From positions 186,001 through 250,000 of the forward strand of contig NZ_JAAIXZ010000012.1 in NCBI RefSeq assembly GCF_010894435.1: a stretch of 64,000 nucleotides of DNA, read 5' to 3'. Origin of the DNA: Pyxidicoccus trucidator. GTDB taxonomy: Bacteria > Myxococcota > Myxococcia > Myxococcales > Myxococcaceae. Under the pieces are notes generated by a model. The model did no database searches and was not told where the DNA came from. It saw only the letters and a list, made by a program, of their open reading frames with translations. The stretch's first letter is position 1; every line of letters begins with the position of its first letter. The position numbers and the translations under genes are program-made. Shown piece by piece: positions 8,157 to 15,795 of the stretch.

Positions 8157-9875
8157 CTACCGCCGCAGGGCCGTCGCGGCGATGCCCGGCACCTTCAGCC
8201 AGGACGGCCCCAGCTCGAACTCCACCAGTCGCCGGGCCAGCTCGCGCACGCCGCGGTGTCCCGGCACCCAGGGCGGCGCGGGCAGGTTGGTCAGCGGCGC
8301 GCGGATGACGGCCTTCTCGATGTCCTCGAACATGAAGGTGTTGTGGACCCAGCCGAGGCCGCTCTGGATGTCCTGCGCCGACGAGGACGGGTGGCCGCCC
8401 CACGGCAGGGACACCACCGCGTAGCCGGCGGCGGGCCAGGTGTTGATGGCCACGGTGCCGTAGCGCAGCTCGCGGATGGCGCGCTCCACCGCCGCGTTGA
8501 CGGCCGGGTCCTTGAGGGACTTCGGGTGGACGATGAGCGTGGCGTTGAGGGTGCCCCACACCTTCTCGTTGAGGAAGGGCACCACCTTCTCCAGGAAGGC
8601 CACCGGGTCATCCGAGCCGGGCAGGCCCGTCTCCGACAGCACCGTGCACCAGGGCTCCTGACGGAAGACGCGGTCCTCGGCCTGGGCCGGGTCCACGTCC
8701 GGAATCAGCGCGTAGGGCAATTCCCCGGCGCTCGCGTTGCCCACCAGCCGCAGGTGCGCGCGGCCGTCCGTGAATTGCTTCCACCGCTGCTCGGCGCCCG
8801 GGTAGTACGCGCGGCGCACGGCCGCCTTGCCCAGGCCGGCGTGCACTCCGTCCACCACCTGCGAGCGGCGCGCCCAGTCCTTCGGCTGCACCAGCAGCTT
8901 GGCCGAGTTGCAGTTGAAGGACGCGTTGTTCGCCACCATGCCGGCGATGTTGTCCGACTGGTAGCGCAGCTCGCCCTCCGAGTACGGCCCGGGCACCACC
9001 ACCACGGGGGAGATGTTGCCCAGCTCGCTGGAGAAGGGCTTCTTCATCAGCGGCTCGTTGCGGGAGCGGCGCGCTTCCGACTCCGGACCCGGCGGGCCCC
9101 ACACCAGCGCGTCATGCGTCCTGTCGCTGCCGGTGACGTGCACCTCGTCCACCGCCGGGTGGTTCACCAGCGCCGAGCCCTCCTCGGAGCCGCCGTACAC
9201 CACCCCGAAGACGTTGAGCTTCGCCAGCGGAGCGAAGGCCTGCTCCAGGAACGGCCCGAGGTAGGCGTTCACCGGGTTCATCTTGAGCACGCACGCGGTG
9301 CCCTCGACGAAGAGCTTGTAGAGGCAGTCCGCGGGCGGAATCGAGTTGACGTTGCCGCCCCCCAGCACCGCGCAGACCTTGCCGCCGTGGGGCTTGCGGT
9401 AGAAGGACGCCTGGTGCTCGCGGAGGTTGGCCGCGGTGACGCCGGGGAGGAAGTAGACCTCGCCCACGTTGCGCGGAAGGAGCATTCCTTCCAGCGCGTC
9501 TCGCGGGAAGATGCGCGCCGCCAGCCGGCCATCCTCCAGCGTGCGCAGCTGGGAGGCGGGGATGTGGGGGACGCCGTGGCGCTGGATGTCCTTCAGCGAG
9601 TCCACCAGCAGGCGCATGTTGCGCAGCACCACCAGCGGACCGCCCAGCCACTCCTCGCCGGCCAGGGGGCTCTCCGGGTCGATGCCCTTGGCCTCGCACG
9701 CCGCGCGGACGCTCGGCTCGGCGACGGCGGCGAAGGCGCGGCGCAGCTCCTCCAGCAGGGAGATGCGCTCACGAAGCCCCAACTTCACCCAGGCACGGGA
9801 GCCCTCCTTCACACGCTGCACCACCGAGTCGAGCGTGTTGCTGGAAGTGGCCTGTGGAGCGGCGGCGAGGCTCAT
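8157..9875 (-). CDS. Aldehyde dehydrogenase superfamily protein
   Basis: 572 aa NAD(P)-dependent aldehyde dehydrogenase-like enzyme. Visible hallmarks: cofactor-binding segment about 171-200 (LGGGNVNS, then ACVLKMNP with the Lys expected to contact NADP), VHVTGS at 246-250, the general base Glu284 in SSELGN, the nucleophile Cys322 in NASFNCNSAK, and the downstream FRQEPWCTVL that replaces the usual EEIFGPV. The family normally runs about 480-500 residues; here there are about 60 extra N-terminal residues and longer loops, so it belongs to a divergent ALDH branch and its substrate cannot be named. The ATG at 9875 follows GGAGGTCCCGC. Monocistronic by position. Confidence 0.85.
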   Translation of the reverse strand: MSLAAAPQATSSNTLDSVVQRVKEGSRAWVKLGLRERISLLEELRRAFAAVAEPSVRAACEAKGIDPESPLAGEEWLGGPLVVLRNMRLLVDSLKDIQRHGVPHIPASQLRTLEDGRLAARIFPRDALEGMLLPRNVGEVYFLPGVTAANLREHQASFYRKPHGGKVCAVLGGGNVNSIPPADCLYKLFVEGTACVLKMNPVNAYLGPFLEQAFAPLAKLNVFGVVYGGSEEGSALVNHPAVDEVHVTGSDRTHDALVWGPPGPESEARRSRNEPLMKKPFSSELGNISPVVVVPGPYSEGELRYQSDNIAGMVANNASFNCNSAKLLVQPKDWARRSQVVDGVHAGLGKAAVRRAYYPGAEQRWKQFTDGRAHLRLVGNASAGELPYALIPDVDPAQAEDRVFRQEPWCTVLSETGLPGSDDPVAFLEKVVPFLNEKVWGTLNATLIVHPKSLKDPAVNAAVERAIRELRYGTVAINTWPAAGYAVVSLPWGGHPSSSAQDIQSGLGWVHNTFMFEDIEKAVIRAPLTNLPAPPWVPGHRGVRELARRLVEFELGPSWLKVPGIAATALRR

Positions 9876-9955
9876 GCGGGACCTCCGGAGACAGGGACTC
9901 CCTAAGTTAGAGGAGTGATGCCCCCGGCGTCACGGGCTCCGCGCGCGGAGCGTCA

Positions 9956-12373
9956 TCAGGTGGGCAGCGGCTGCCCGAGGCCCTTGCGGAGCGCCTCGTC
10001 GATGAGCCCCCGCACCTTCTTCTCCGCCTCGCGGGAGCGAGCCTCCTGCTGCTCACCGAGCTTCTCCTGCTCTTCGCCGAGCTTCTCCTGCTGCTCGCCG
10101 AGCTTCTCCTGCTCACGGCCGAGGGCCTCCTGCTGCTCGTTCAGCGCCTCCTGCTGCTTCTCCAGGGCCGCCATCTCCTGCTCCAGGGCCTGCTCCTGCT
10201 TCTTCAGCTCCGCCTCACGGCGCTCGCGCTCGGCGTCGGGGAGGGCATCGGCGCGCCGCTCCTCCAGGTGGATGCCGGCCTGCTTGTGCGCCAGCTCGGC
10301 CTGCTTCAGGCCCAGCGCGGACTGCTTGAGCCCGAGCTCGCCCTGCTTGTGTCCCAGCTCTCCCTGCTGCCGCCCGAGCTCGCCCTGCTTCCCACCCAGG
10401 TCTCCCTGCGCCTTGCCCAGGTCCCGAGTGGGCTGGAGCGCCGTGCGCACGGCGTTCAGCGTGGACGCGTCGCGGATGATGAACGCATTTCCCTTTTGGC
10501 GCACGTACAGCAGCTCCTGGCCGGGCTTCTTGAACATGCCCGCCAGGTTCAGGTCCACCGTGCTGCCGTTCATCATCGCCATGTTGTCCGCCAGCAGCAC
10601 GTAGCTGCTGTCGTCGTCGTCCTCATCCATGTCCCGAGGGGGCGCGGGGGGCTTCGGAGGCACGGCCGCCATCGAAGGCATGGCAGGGACGGCGAGCGCG
10701 CCCACCATGGCCAGACGCGGGATGGGAGGAATCGGCGGCACCGGGCCCACGTGCGGAATGGGGGGCACCGGCGGCACGGCGGGCGTCATGGCCACGCGCG
10801 GGGTGACGGGCGTCACGGCCACGCGAGGGGTGACGGGCGTCATAGCCACACGCGGGGTGACGGGCGTCACAGCCACGCTCGGAGTGGCGGGCGTCACGGC
10901 CACCTTCGGCGAGGCCTTGGCTCCCGACGCCGCGGGCGCCGACGCAACGTCTTCACCAGATGCGGCCTTCGTCGACGGCGCCGCGGCCTTCGCGGGAGAG
11001 GCAGCGGAGCCCTGCGCGGCAGACTTCGCCTGCGACGCCTCCGCAGGCGCGGCGGCGGGAGTCCCGGCCTTCGCGGCGGACTCCTGGGCGACGACCTGGA
11101 AGGGCACCAGGGCCGCGAGGCCCAGGGCAGAGAGCGCCACCTTCAGCAAGCGCCGGGAACGGGCGGGAACGGCATCGACGTGCTCCAACATGCTCAACCT
11201 CCTGTGCAATGCATGAACGTGGGCGGATGCGCCATGCGCGGCGGCGGTACCGGCGCCGCGGGCGACTCCGAAGGCAAGCAGCAGCTCGCCGTAGTCAGCG
11301 GGCTCCGCGCCGGTGAGCCGGAGGGCCTCTGCGTCACAGGCCTCCTCGCGAGCCAGCGCGTACTCACGCGCGGCCCGTCGCGCGAGGGGATGAAAGAAGA
11401 GGAGCGCCTCCGCCAGCGCCGGCACCCAGCCGAGCCACAGGTCTCCCCGCCGCAGGTGCGCCAGCTCGTGCGCCAGCGCCATGCGCAGCGCCTCGACGGG
11501 AAGCCGCCGCACCGCCTTCGCCGGCAGCACCACCACCGGGTCCACCAGCCCCGTGGCGAGCGGGCTCACCACCGACTCCGACACCAGCAACCTCGGCACC
11601 CGCCACAGCTTCGCGGCGGAGGACAGCGCGCGCACCTCCGACTCCAGCACCGGGTGCGCCAGGGGACGCGCGCTCTGGCGCAGGCGCCGCATGCTGGCCC
11701 AGCCCTTCACGTGACTCCGCAGGTGCCACAGCACTCCTGCCAGCCACGCCGCCAGCAGCGCCCACGCCAGCCCCCGGCTCCAGGGCACGGACCACAGCGT
11801 GGAGGAGAGCGCAGGTGCGCCAGCGCTGGTGACGGAGAGGCCCGAGAACTCCACACGGTCGCCCGTCATGTCACCGACGACGGGAAGCTCCGTCCTACGG
11901 GGTGACGGTCGCGCGACTCCTTCATGACCAGGCCCTTCCGGCTGCACCGCCTCGCGGGACACACCGACCTGTCGCTCCGGGCTCCGCTCGGGACTCACGA
12001 CGTCCACCCGGACGCCCTGTCTCGTGTCGGGAAGCTCATTCCGCGCACGAGGCTCATCGCGCACAGTCTCCGGCGCGCCCTGCCCGCTCCGGGCCGTGGC
12101 CTCCACGGTGGACGCAAGCCCTTCCACACTCGAGGCCACCGACGCGGGCAGCACGGGCAGCGGCACGGCGGGCAGCCAGCCCAGGGACACCACGAACTTC
12201 AGCGCCACCAGCCACCACAGTCCGGCGCGCAGCGAGGCTGGCATCCTCGGCCAGGTCCTCGTCAGCGCCCACACCAGCGCGGCGCACAGCGCGCCCTGCC
12301 ACGAGGCCCGCCACAGCCCCGCGGGCCACGTCGACGCCCACCCACCCACGTCAGACAGCCAGCCCGTATCCAT
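9956..12373 (-). CDS. BlaR1/MecR1-type M56 membrane metallopeptidase with repeat-rich C terminus
   Basis: 805 aa membrane protease. N-terminal helices (about 22-75 and 200-220) are followed by the M56 zincin motif AHELAHLRRGD (H302, E303, H306) and the downstream EEACD (about 343-347), then a last helix near 408-428. BlaR1/MecR1 proteins cleave, or promote cleavage of, their BlaI-type repressor when an outer sensor is triggered. Here the penicillin-binding sensor is absent; instead come a Pro/Thr linker of nine-residue VTPVTPRVA repeats, an ordered segment (YVLLADNMAMM to NAVRTALQP) and a long polar repeat of KQGELG, then EQQEKLG type, probably helical. It sits 3 bp downstream of the repressor gene, so they form one operon. 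No beta-lactamase gene is close by. Confidence 0.87.
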   Translation of the reverse strand: MDTGWLSDVGGWASTWPAGLWRASWQGALCAALVWALTRTWPRMPASLRAGLWWLVALKFVVSLGWLPAVPLPVLPASVASSVEGLASTVEATARSGQGAPETVRDEPRARNELPDTRQGVRVDVVSPERSPERQVGVSREAVQPEGPGHEGVARPSPRRTELPVVGDMTGDRVEFSGLSVTSAGAPALSSTLWSVPWSRGLAWALLAAWLAGVLWHLRSHVKGWASMRRLRQSARPLAHPVLESEVRALSSAAKLWRVPRLLVSESVVSPLATGLVDPVVVLPAKAVRRLPVEALRMALAHELAHLRRGDLWLGWVPALAEALLFFHPLARRAAREYALAREEACDAEALRLTGAEPADYGELLLAFGVARGAGTAAAHGASAHVHALHRRLSMLEHVDAVPARSRRLLKVALSALGLAALVPFQVVAQESAAKAGTPAAAPAEASQAKSAAQGSAASPAKAAAPSTKAASGEDVASAPAASGAKASPKVAVTPATPSVAVTPVTPRVAMTPVTPRVAVTPVTPRVAMTPAVPPVPPIPHVGPVPPIPPIPRLAMVGALAVPAMPSMAAVPPKPPAPPRDMDEDDDDSSYVLLADNMAMMNGSTVDLNLAGMFKKPGQELLYVRQKGNAFIIRDASTLNAVRTALQPTRDLGKAQGDLGGKQGELGRQQGELGHKQGELGLKQSALGLKQAELAHKQAGIHLEERRADALPDAERERREAELKKQEQALEQEMAALEKQQEALNEQQEALGREQEKLGEQQEKLGEEQEKLGEQQEARSREAEKKVRGLIDEALRKGLGQPLPT
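10795..10900. repeat. 27-bp tandem repeat inside the M56 gene
   Basis: Direct repeats of 27 bp (core GGTGACGGGCGTCA at 10802, 10829 and 10856, degenerate on both sides) encode the nine-residue VTPVTPRVA repeats of the protease linker. Copies differ mainly at synonymous or Val/Met positions. Confidence 0.8.
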
Positions 12374-12376
12374 GGG

Positions 12377-12760
12377 TCAATCCTTCCGCTTCTTCGAGCG
12401 AAGCCGCGCCACGACGTCCTGGAGCTGCGCCAGCTCCTCGTCAGTGACGTCATCCGCCTCGGACAGGTATGCGGCGAACGGCGACAGCGAGCCGGACAGC
12501 GTCCGCTCCACGAAGTCTCCCACCACGTCCCGCAGCAGCTCCGACGCCGGCACCGGCGAGGCGTACTGGAACACGCCCTCCACCTTGCGCCGCGTCAGGT
12601 AGCCCTTCAGCCGCAGCCGCTCCATCACCGTCAGGATGGTGGAGCGCGCCAGCCCCTGCGGCTCGCCGAAGCGCTCTGCCACCTCGCCCACGGTGGCCGG
12701 GCCGTGCTCGGCCACGTACCGCAGCACCGTCAGCTCCTGCTCTCCCACCGGCTTCTTCAT
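12377..12760 (-). CDS. BlaI/MecI/CopY family transcriptional repressor
   Basis: 127 aa winged-helix repressor of the BlaI/MecI family. The N-terminal domain starts KKPVGEQELTVLRYVAEHGP and has the recognition helix region GLARSTILTVMERLRLKGYL and wing TRRKVEGVFQYASPV; the C-terminal half (FVERTLSGSLSPFAAYL, then DDVTDEELAQLQDVV) is the dimerisation domain. The ATG at 12760 gives the standard family length; an upstream GTG at 12790 would read through the operator. It is the first gene of an operon with the M56 protease, which probably inactivates it. Two palindromes upstream (12772-12789 and 12806-12823) are very likely its own operators, so the operon should be autoregulated. Confidence 0.93.
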   Translation of the reverse strand: MKKPVGEQELTVLRYVAEHGPATVGEVAERFGEPQGLARSTILTVMERLRLKGYLTRRKVEGVFQYASPVPASELLRDVVGDFVERTLSGSLSPFAAYLSEADDVTDEELAQLQDVVARLRSKKRKD

Positions 12761-12771
12761 GCACCACCCTG

Positions 12772-12789
12772 TGACGACAACTGTAGTCA
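12772..12789. promoter_or_regulatory. Repressor operator, promoter-proximal copy
   Basis: Inverted repeat TGACGAC-AACT-GTAGTCA, one mismatch from perfect, ending 12 bp before the repressor start codon. It resembles BlaI/MecI operators, which are built on TACA/TGTA-type half-sites. Confidence 0.75.
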
Positions 12790-12805
12790 CGAAGCAAGGT
12801 ACGCG

Positions 12806-12823
12806 TGACTACAGCCGTAGTCA
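12806..12823. promoter_or_regulatory. Repressor operator, promoter-distal copy
   Basis: Perfect inverted repeat TGACTAC-AGCC-GTAGTCA. It has the same 7-4-7 architecture as the proximal site, and the two sites are offset by 34 bp. Together they bracket the expected promoter of the repressor/protease operon. Confidence 0.8.
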
Positions 12824-12888
12824 AGTCGAGCGCGGGGGCGACTTTGGTAGGGGGCGGGGAGCGTTCGCCCACCCGCAAAGCGGCGGCT

Positions 12889-13599
12889 TCAGCCCGGCTG
12901 GCAGCGGAAGCGCACGTCGCTGGTGCCCGCGCGCACCTGCTCCAGGCGGACGCGGACCTGGGGGGCTACGGGCGAGCGCGGGAATGATTTCAGGAAGCGC
13001 TCCAGCCCGGCCTCCACCGACTCGCGGTCACCGCAGGCACAGGTGCTCCGGGCGACCACGTCCTCCAGGGCAGCCACCTCGAGGTCCACCACCCGGGAGT
13101 ACGCGCGCGGGTACGTGGCCCAGAAGCGCGTCCAGTTCCGGTAGAGGGGCTCCAGCTCCGGGTGGTCGAACACGTAGCAGCCGGAGGGCACCGCATACAC
13201 CCGCAGCGCGCCATCACGGTAGAAGGTGCGGCCCAGCAGCGAGAAGAACTCCTGGTCCACCTCGGTGCCTCGCCGCTTCGCCAGCTCCAGGAAGAAGCGC
13301 GGCTCCGGCGACCAGCGGAGCGCCTCCTCTTCGCTGACGACGAAGCCCCGCAGCTGCGGCGCGTGTGGCACGCGCCAGCCCGCGCCAGCCTCTTGCCGGG
13401 TGGCGGACGCCTCCAGCGCACGAGCCGCGACGAGCCCCGCCTCGAAGACGCGCTCCAGCGACACACCCGGGCCGTGCTCGAAGCGCTCCAGCGAGCGCTG
13501 GTAGTCCTTCCTCGGGTCCTCCGCGTCCGCGCCCCACGCCGCGCCGGACAGGCATAGGAGCACCGCGCCCACGAGCCGTGCCGTGCCGCGCGCCCTCAT
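12889..13599 (-). CDS. Secreted protein of unknown function
   Basis: 236 aa protein with an N-terminal signal peptide (MRARGTARLVGAVLLCLSGA, cleavage likely after AAWGA). I do not recognise a family. It contains aromatic-rich stretches (YVFDHPELEPLYRNW, then TRFWATYPRAYSRV) and four cysteines, including STCACGDRES and a C-terminal RFRCQPG that may pair. The ATG at 13599 is preferred; the frame opens at a GTG at 13623. It begins 27 bp after the end of the outer-membrane-like gene at 13627-15024 and is probably its operon partner. Confidence 0.6.
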   Translation of the reverse strand: MRARGTARLVGAVLLCLSGAAWGADAEDPRKDYQRSLERFEHGPGVSLERVFEAGLVAARALEASATRQEAGAGWRVPHAPQLRGFVVSEEEALRWSPEPRFFLELAKRRGTEVDQEFFSLLGRTFYRDGALRVYAVPSGCYVFDHPELEPLYRNWTRFWATYPRAYSRVVDLEVAALEDVVARSTCACGDRESVEAGLERFLKSFPRSPVAPQVRVRLEQVRAGTSDVRFRCQPG

Positions 13600-13626
13600 C
13601 ACCCGCCCCCTTCCCGGGGGCACCGC

Positions 13627-15024
13627 TCAGCGCTGGAAGTCCACGCCCACGCCGACGCCCGCGGTGACGCCCCGCACCAGCTGCCCATCCGGCTGCGGGA
13701 AGTGCACCGTCCCGCCGGAGCCCCAGGCATAGAAGTGGTTGAAGACACGCTGGCGCACCTCCAGGCCCAACGAGTAACGCGGCCGGTCGCCCAGTGCCGT
13801 CAGCACCGCGCGAGCGAGGGCCCGCGTGCGGGCGCCTGGAAGCTCGAAGCCCACGGACACGTCCGCGTCGGTGCGGCCGAAGCCGAAGTACTGAGCGGCC
13901 AGGCTGCCGAGCAGCATCAGCTCGTCCGGACCGCCCTGCGCCACGCTCAGCTCCAGGTAGCCGGAGAAGCCCGAGGTCAGCACCTCCTCGGCCAGGGGCA
14001 CCTCCGACAGGCCCACGCCGGAGAAGCGCCCCAGCTCGTAGTCGGGGCCGAACATGCCGAAGCGGAAGCGGCCTCCCTGCTTGCGCCCTTGCAGGGTGAC
14101 GCTGAGCTGCGTGCCGCTCGACGTCTGCCCTTCCATCGCCAGGCCCAGCAGTCCGCCGAAGTCCGGCGTGTACCCTTCCGTGAATCGCGCGCCGCCGCCG
14201 AGCAGCGCCCACGTGCGCAGGCGCTCACCCTTGTAGAGCGCCACGTCGCCGCCCACGGAGGCCAGCGTCATCGTCGGCGCCTCCCCGCCCGCCTTCCCCG
14301 CGTCGTGCGCGGCGGACAGGCGCAGCAGGTAGCGGTCGAAGCGCCTCGCCTCCTCGCTGGCCAGGCGGCCGATGTCCAGCAGCGCCTCGGCCGCGAAGAT
14401 GCGCGCGGCGAGCACGTCGCTGGCCAGCACCTCGGCGCGCACCGCGCCCTTGACGAAGGTCAGCGTGCCGCCCGCCGGGTGGTAGTCCGGCGACAGCACG
14501 TTGCTGTAGCGATTCACCAGGTAGCCGCGCCCCAGCGTCTCGTCGACGAAGGGCTCCACGCGCAGGAACACCGGCCGGCCCTCCTGGCCGATGCGCAGCA
14601 TGCGCACCACCTGGCCGGCGTCGCTCAGCTCGTCCCAGTCCTCGCGGCGCAGGTAGCCGCCGTAGTCGTTCTCCTTCTGCTTCGGCTCCTCGTCCAGCAC
14701 CCGCAGGCGCAGGTTGGCGCCCAGGCGCAGCACGAAGGTCTCCCCCTTCGTCAGCCCCAGCGACGGGTACACCCGCGCGAACAGGTCCTGCCCACCGCCC
14801 GGAGTGCCCGAGGGGAAGCTCAACGCTCCCACCTCCAACTGGGCGCTGAAGCCGAAGCCCTCCCCGCCGGTGCGGGCACCGGGCGGAGCGGGCTCATCCA
14901 GCCGTGCGGTGGTGACGGACGAGGCCCCCCCGGAGGAGGAGGGCTCTTCATTTGGCTCCTCCTGCACGGTGGAGCTCTGGGTGGTAACGAGGGCGAGCAG
15001 GACGAAGAAGGGGGCTCCAGTCAT
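13627..15024 (-). CDS. Putative outer-membrane beta-barrel protein
   Basis: 465 aa. Starts MTGAPFFVLLALVTTQSSTV, a signal peptide, then a Ser/Glu/Pro-rich linker. The rest has alternating hydrophobic/polar strands (FSAQLEVGALSF, FVLRLGANLRLRVL, FSGYLELSVAQGG, RYSLGLEVRQRV) and ends in GVTAGVGVGVDFQR; strand content of this sort suggests a transmembrane barrel, though the terminal residue is Arg rather than the classical Phe. No family recognised. It is followed closely by a secreted protein gene, suggesting a two-gene envelope operon. Confidence 0.6.
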   Translation of the reverse strand: MTGAPFFVLLALVTTQSSTVQEEPNEEPSSSGGASSVTTARLDEPAPPGARTGGEGFGFSAQLEVGALSFPSGTPGGGQDLFARVYPSLGLTKGETFVLRLGANLRLRVLDEEPKQKENDYGGYLRREDWDELSDAGQVVRMLRIGQEGRPVFLRVEPFVDETLGRGYLVNRYSNVLSPDYHPAGGTLTFVKGAVRAEVLASDVLAARIFAAEALLDIGRLASEEARRFDRYLLRLSAAHDAGKAGGEAPTMTLASVGGDVALYKGERLRTWALLGGGARFTEGYTPDFGGLLGLAMEGQTSSGTQLSVTLQGRKQGGRFRFGMFGPDYELGRFSGVGLSEVPLAEEVLTSGFSGYLELSVAQGGPDELMLLGSLAAQYFGFGRTDADVSVGFELPGARTRALARAVLTALGDRPRYSLGLEVRQRVFNHFYAWGSGGTVHFPQPDGQLVRGVTAGVGVGVDFQR

Positions 15025-15163
15025 CGTCCCCCAACTCTACCCGGCCGCGCCGTCGTGCGAAGCAAGCAGCCCGTGCAACGTGTGGGTGACACTGCGTTGC
15101 GTCGGTACACGGGTACCCGCCAGGCCCGGAAGCCCTGGCGGTTGAGCCGTGGCGGGCCGCCCG

Positions 15164-15622
15164 TCAGCGGCTGCCGTCGACCTCTTCCGTGGCGCTGTCG
15201 GGCTCGCTCTCCCCGCTCACGCCGCCGCCCAGGTCATTGCCCTCTCCGGAGCCGCCCGTCCCGGCCTCCCGGTTCGTGTCGTTGGGCTCGCCGTCCAGGT
15301 TCGGCTCCTCCTGCACGTCCCACTTCTCGCCATCCGGCGTCGTCACCGTGGTGTCGGTGCCGCTGCCTCCCGTGGCCTCGCCGTCATAGACGGTGGGCGC
15401 GCCCTCGCGGTCCCTCCGCTCGTTGTCCACCACGTCCGCGGCCTCACCCGGGCTCTCCTCGGCTTCGTTCCGCGACTCCGCCTGCTCGCGCGCCGCATCC
15501 TCGGAGGCTCTCGACATGCCCGAGCCACCCGTCGCACTGTCATCCGTGCGCGTGTTCGCGGACTGGCTCGAACAGCCCCAGAGGGTGAGCGCGGCCAATG
15601 CAGCCATCAGTGGAAGCTTCAT
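15164..15622 (-). CDS. Small acidic Gly/Ser-rich lipoprotein
   Basis: 152 aa. Signal peptide MKLPLMAALAALTLWGC ends in a lipobox (LWGC), so the mature protein begins at a lipidated Cys. The remainder is low-complexity, acidic and presumably disordered, with recurrent TGGSG tripeptide-like blocks (SATGGSGMS, EATGGSGTD, AGTGGSGEG) about 45-60 residues apart. No family recognised. The ATG at 15622 has AAGGAG upstream. The ORF frame extends further upstream only as a GC artefact. Confidence 0.7.
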   Translation of the reverse strand: MKLPLMAALAALTLWGCSSQSANTRTDDSATGGSGMSRASEDAAREQAESRNEAEESPGEAADVVDNERRDREGAPTVYDGEATGGSGTDTTVTTPDGEKWDVQEEPNLDGEPNDTNREAGTGGSGEGNDLGGGVSGESEPDSATEEVDGSR

Positions 15623-15795
15623 GAGGGGCGTCTCCTTGAAGGAAGAAGGTTGTGCTTCCGACAAGGTGGGCGCCCGCACTTCAGGGACAACCCGGCGGGC
15701 GTGCCCGTGCTCCCGGGCCCGTCCCAAGGCAGGCGGCCGACCAGCCCCTCGCCGCCCCTCCGCTCCCCGGAGGCGCCGCGCGAAGCCGGCCCGCT

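Noticed and set aside
6753..9905. 1050-residue open frame on the plus strand
   Set aside because: It is an antisense shadow of the TPR and aldehyde dehydrogenase genes, with His/Arg/Gln-rich low-complexity content and no domain.
9956..12760. Beta-lactam resistance operon
   Set aside because: The repressor/protease pair is BlaI/BlaR1-like, but neither a beta-lactamase nor a PBP is present and the protease has no penicillin-binding sensor.
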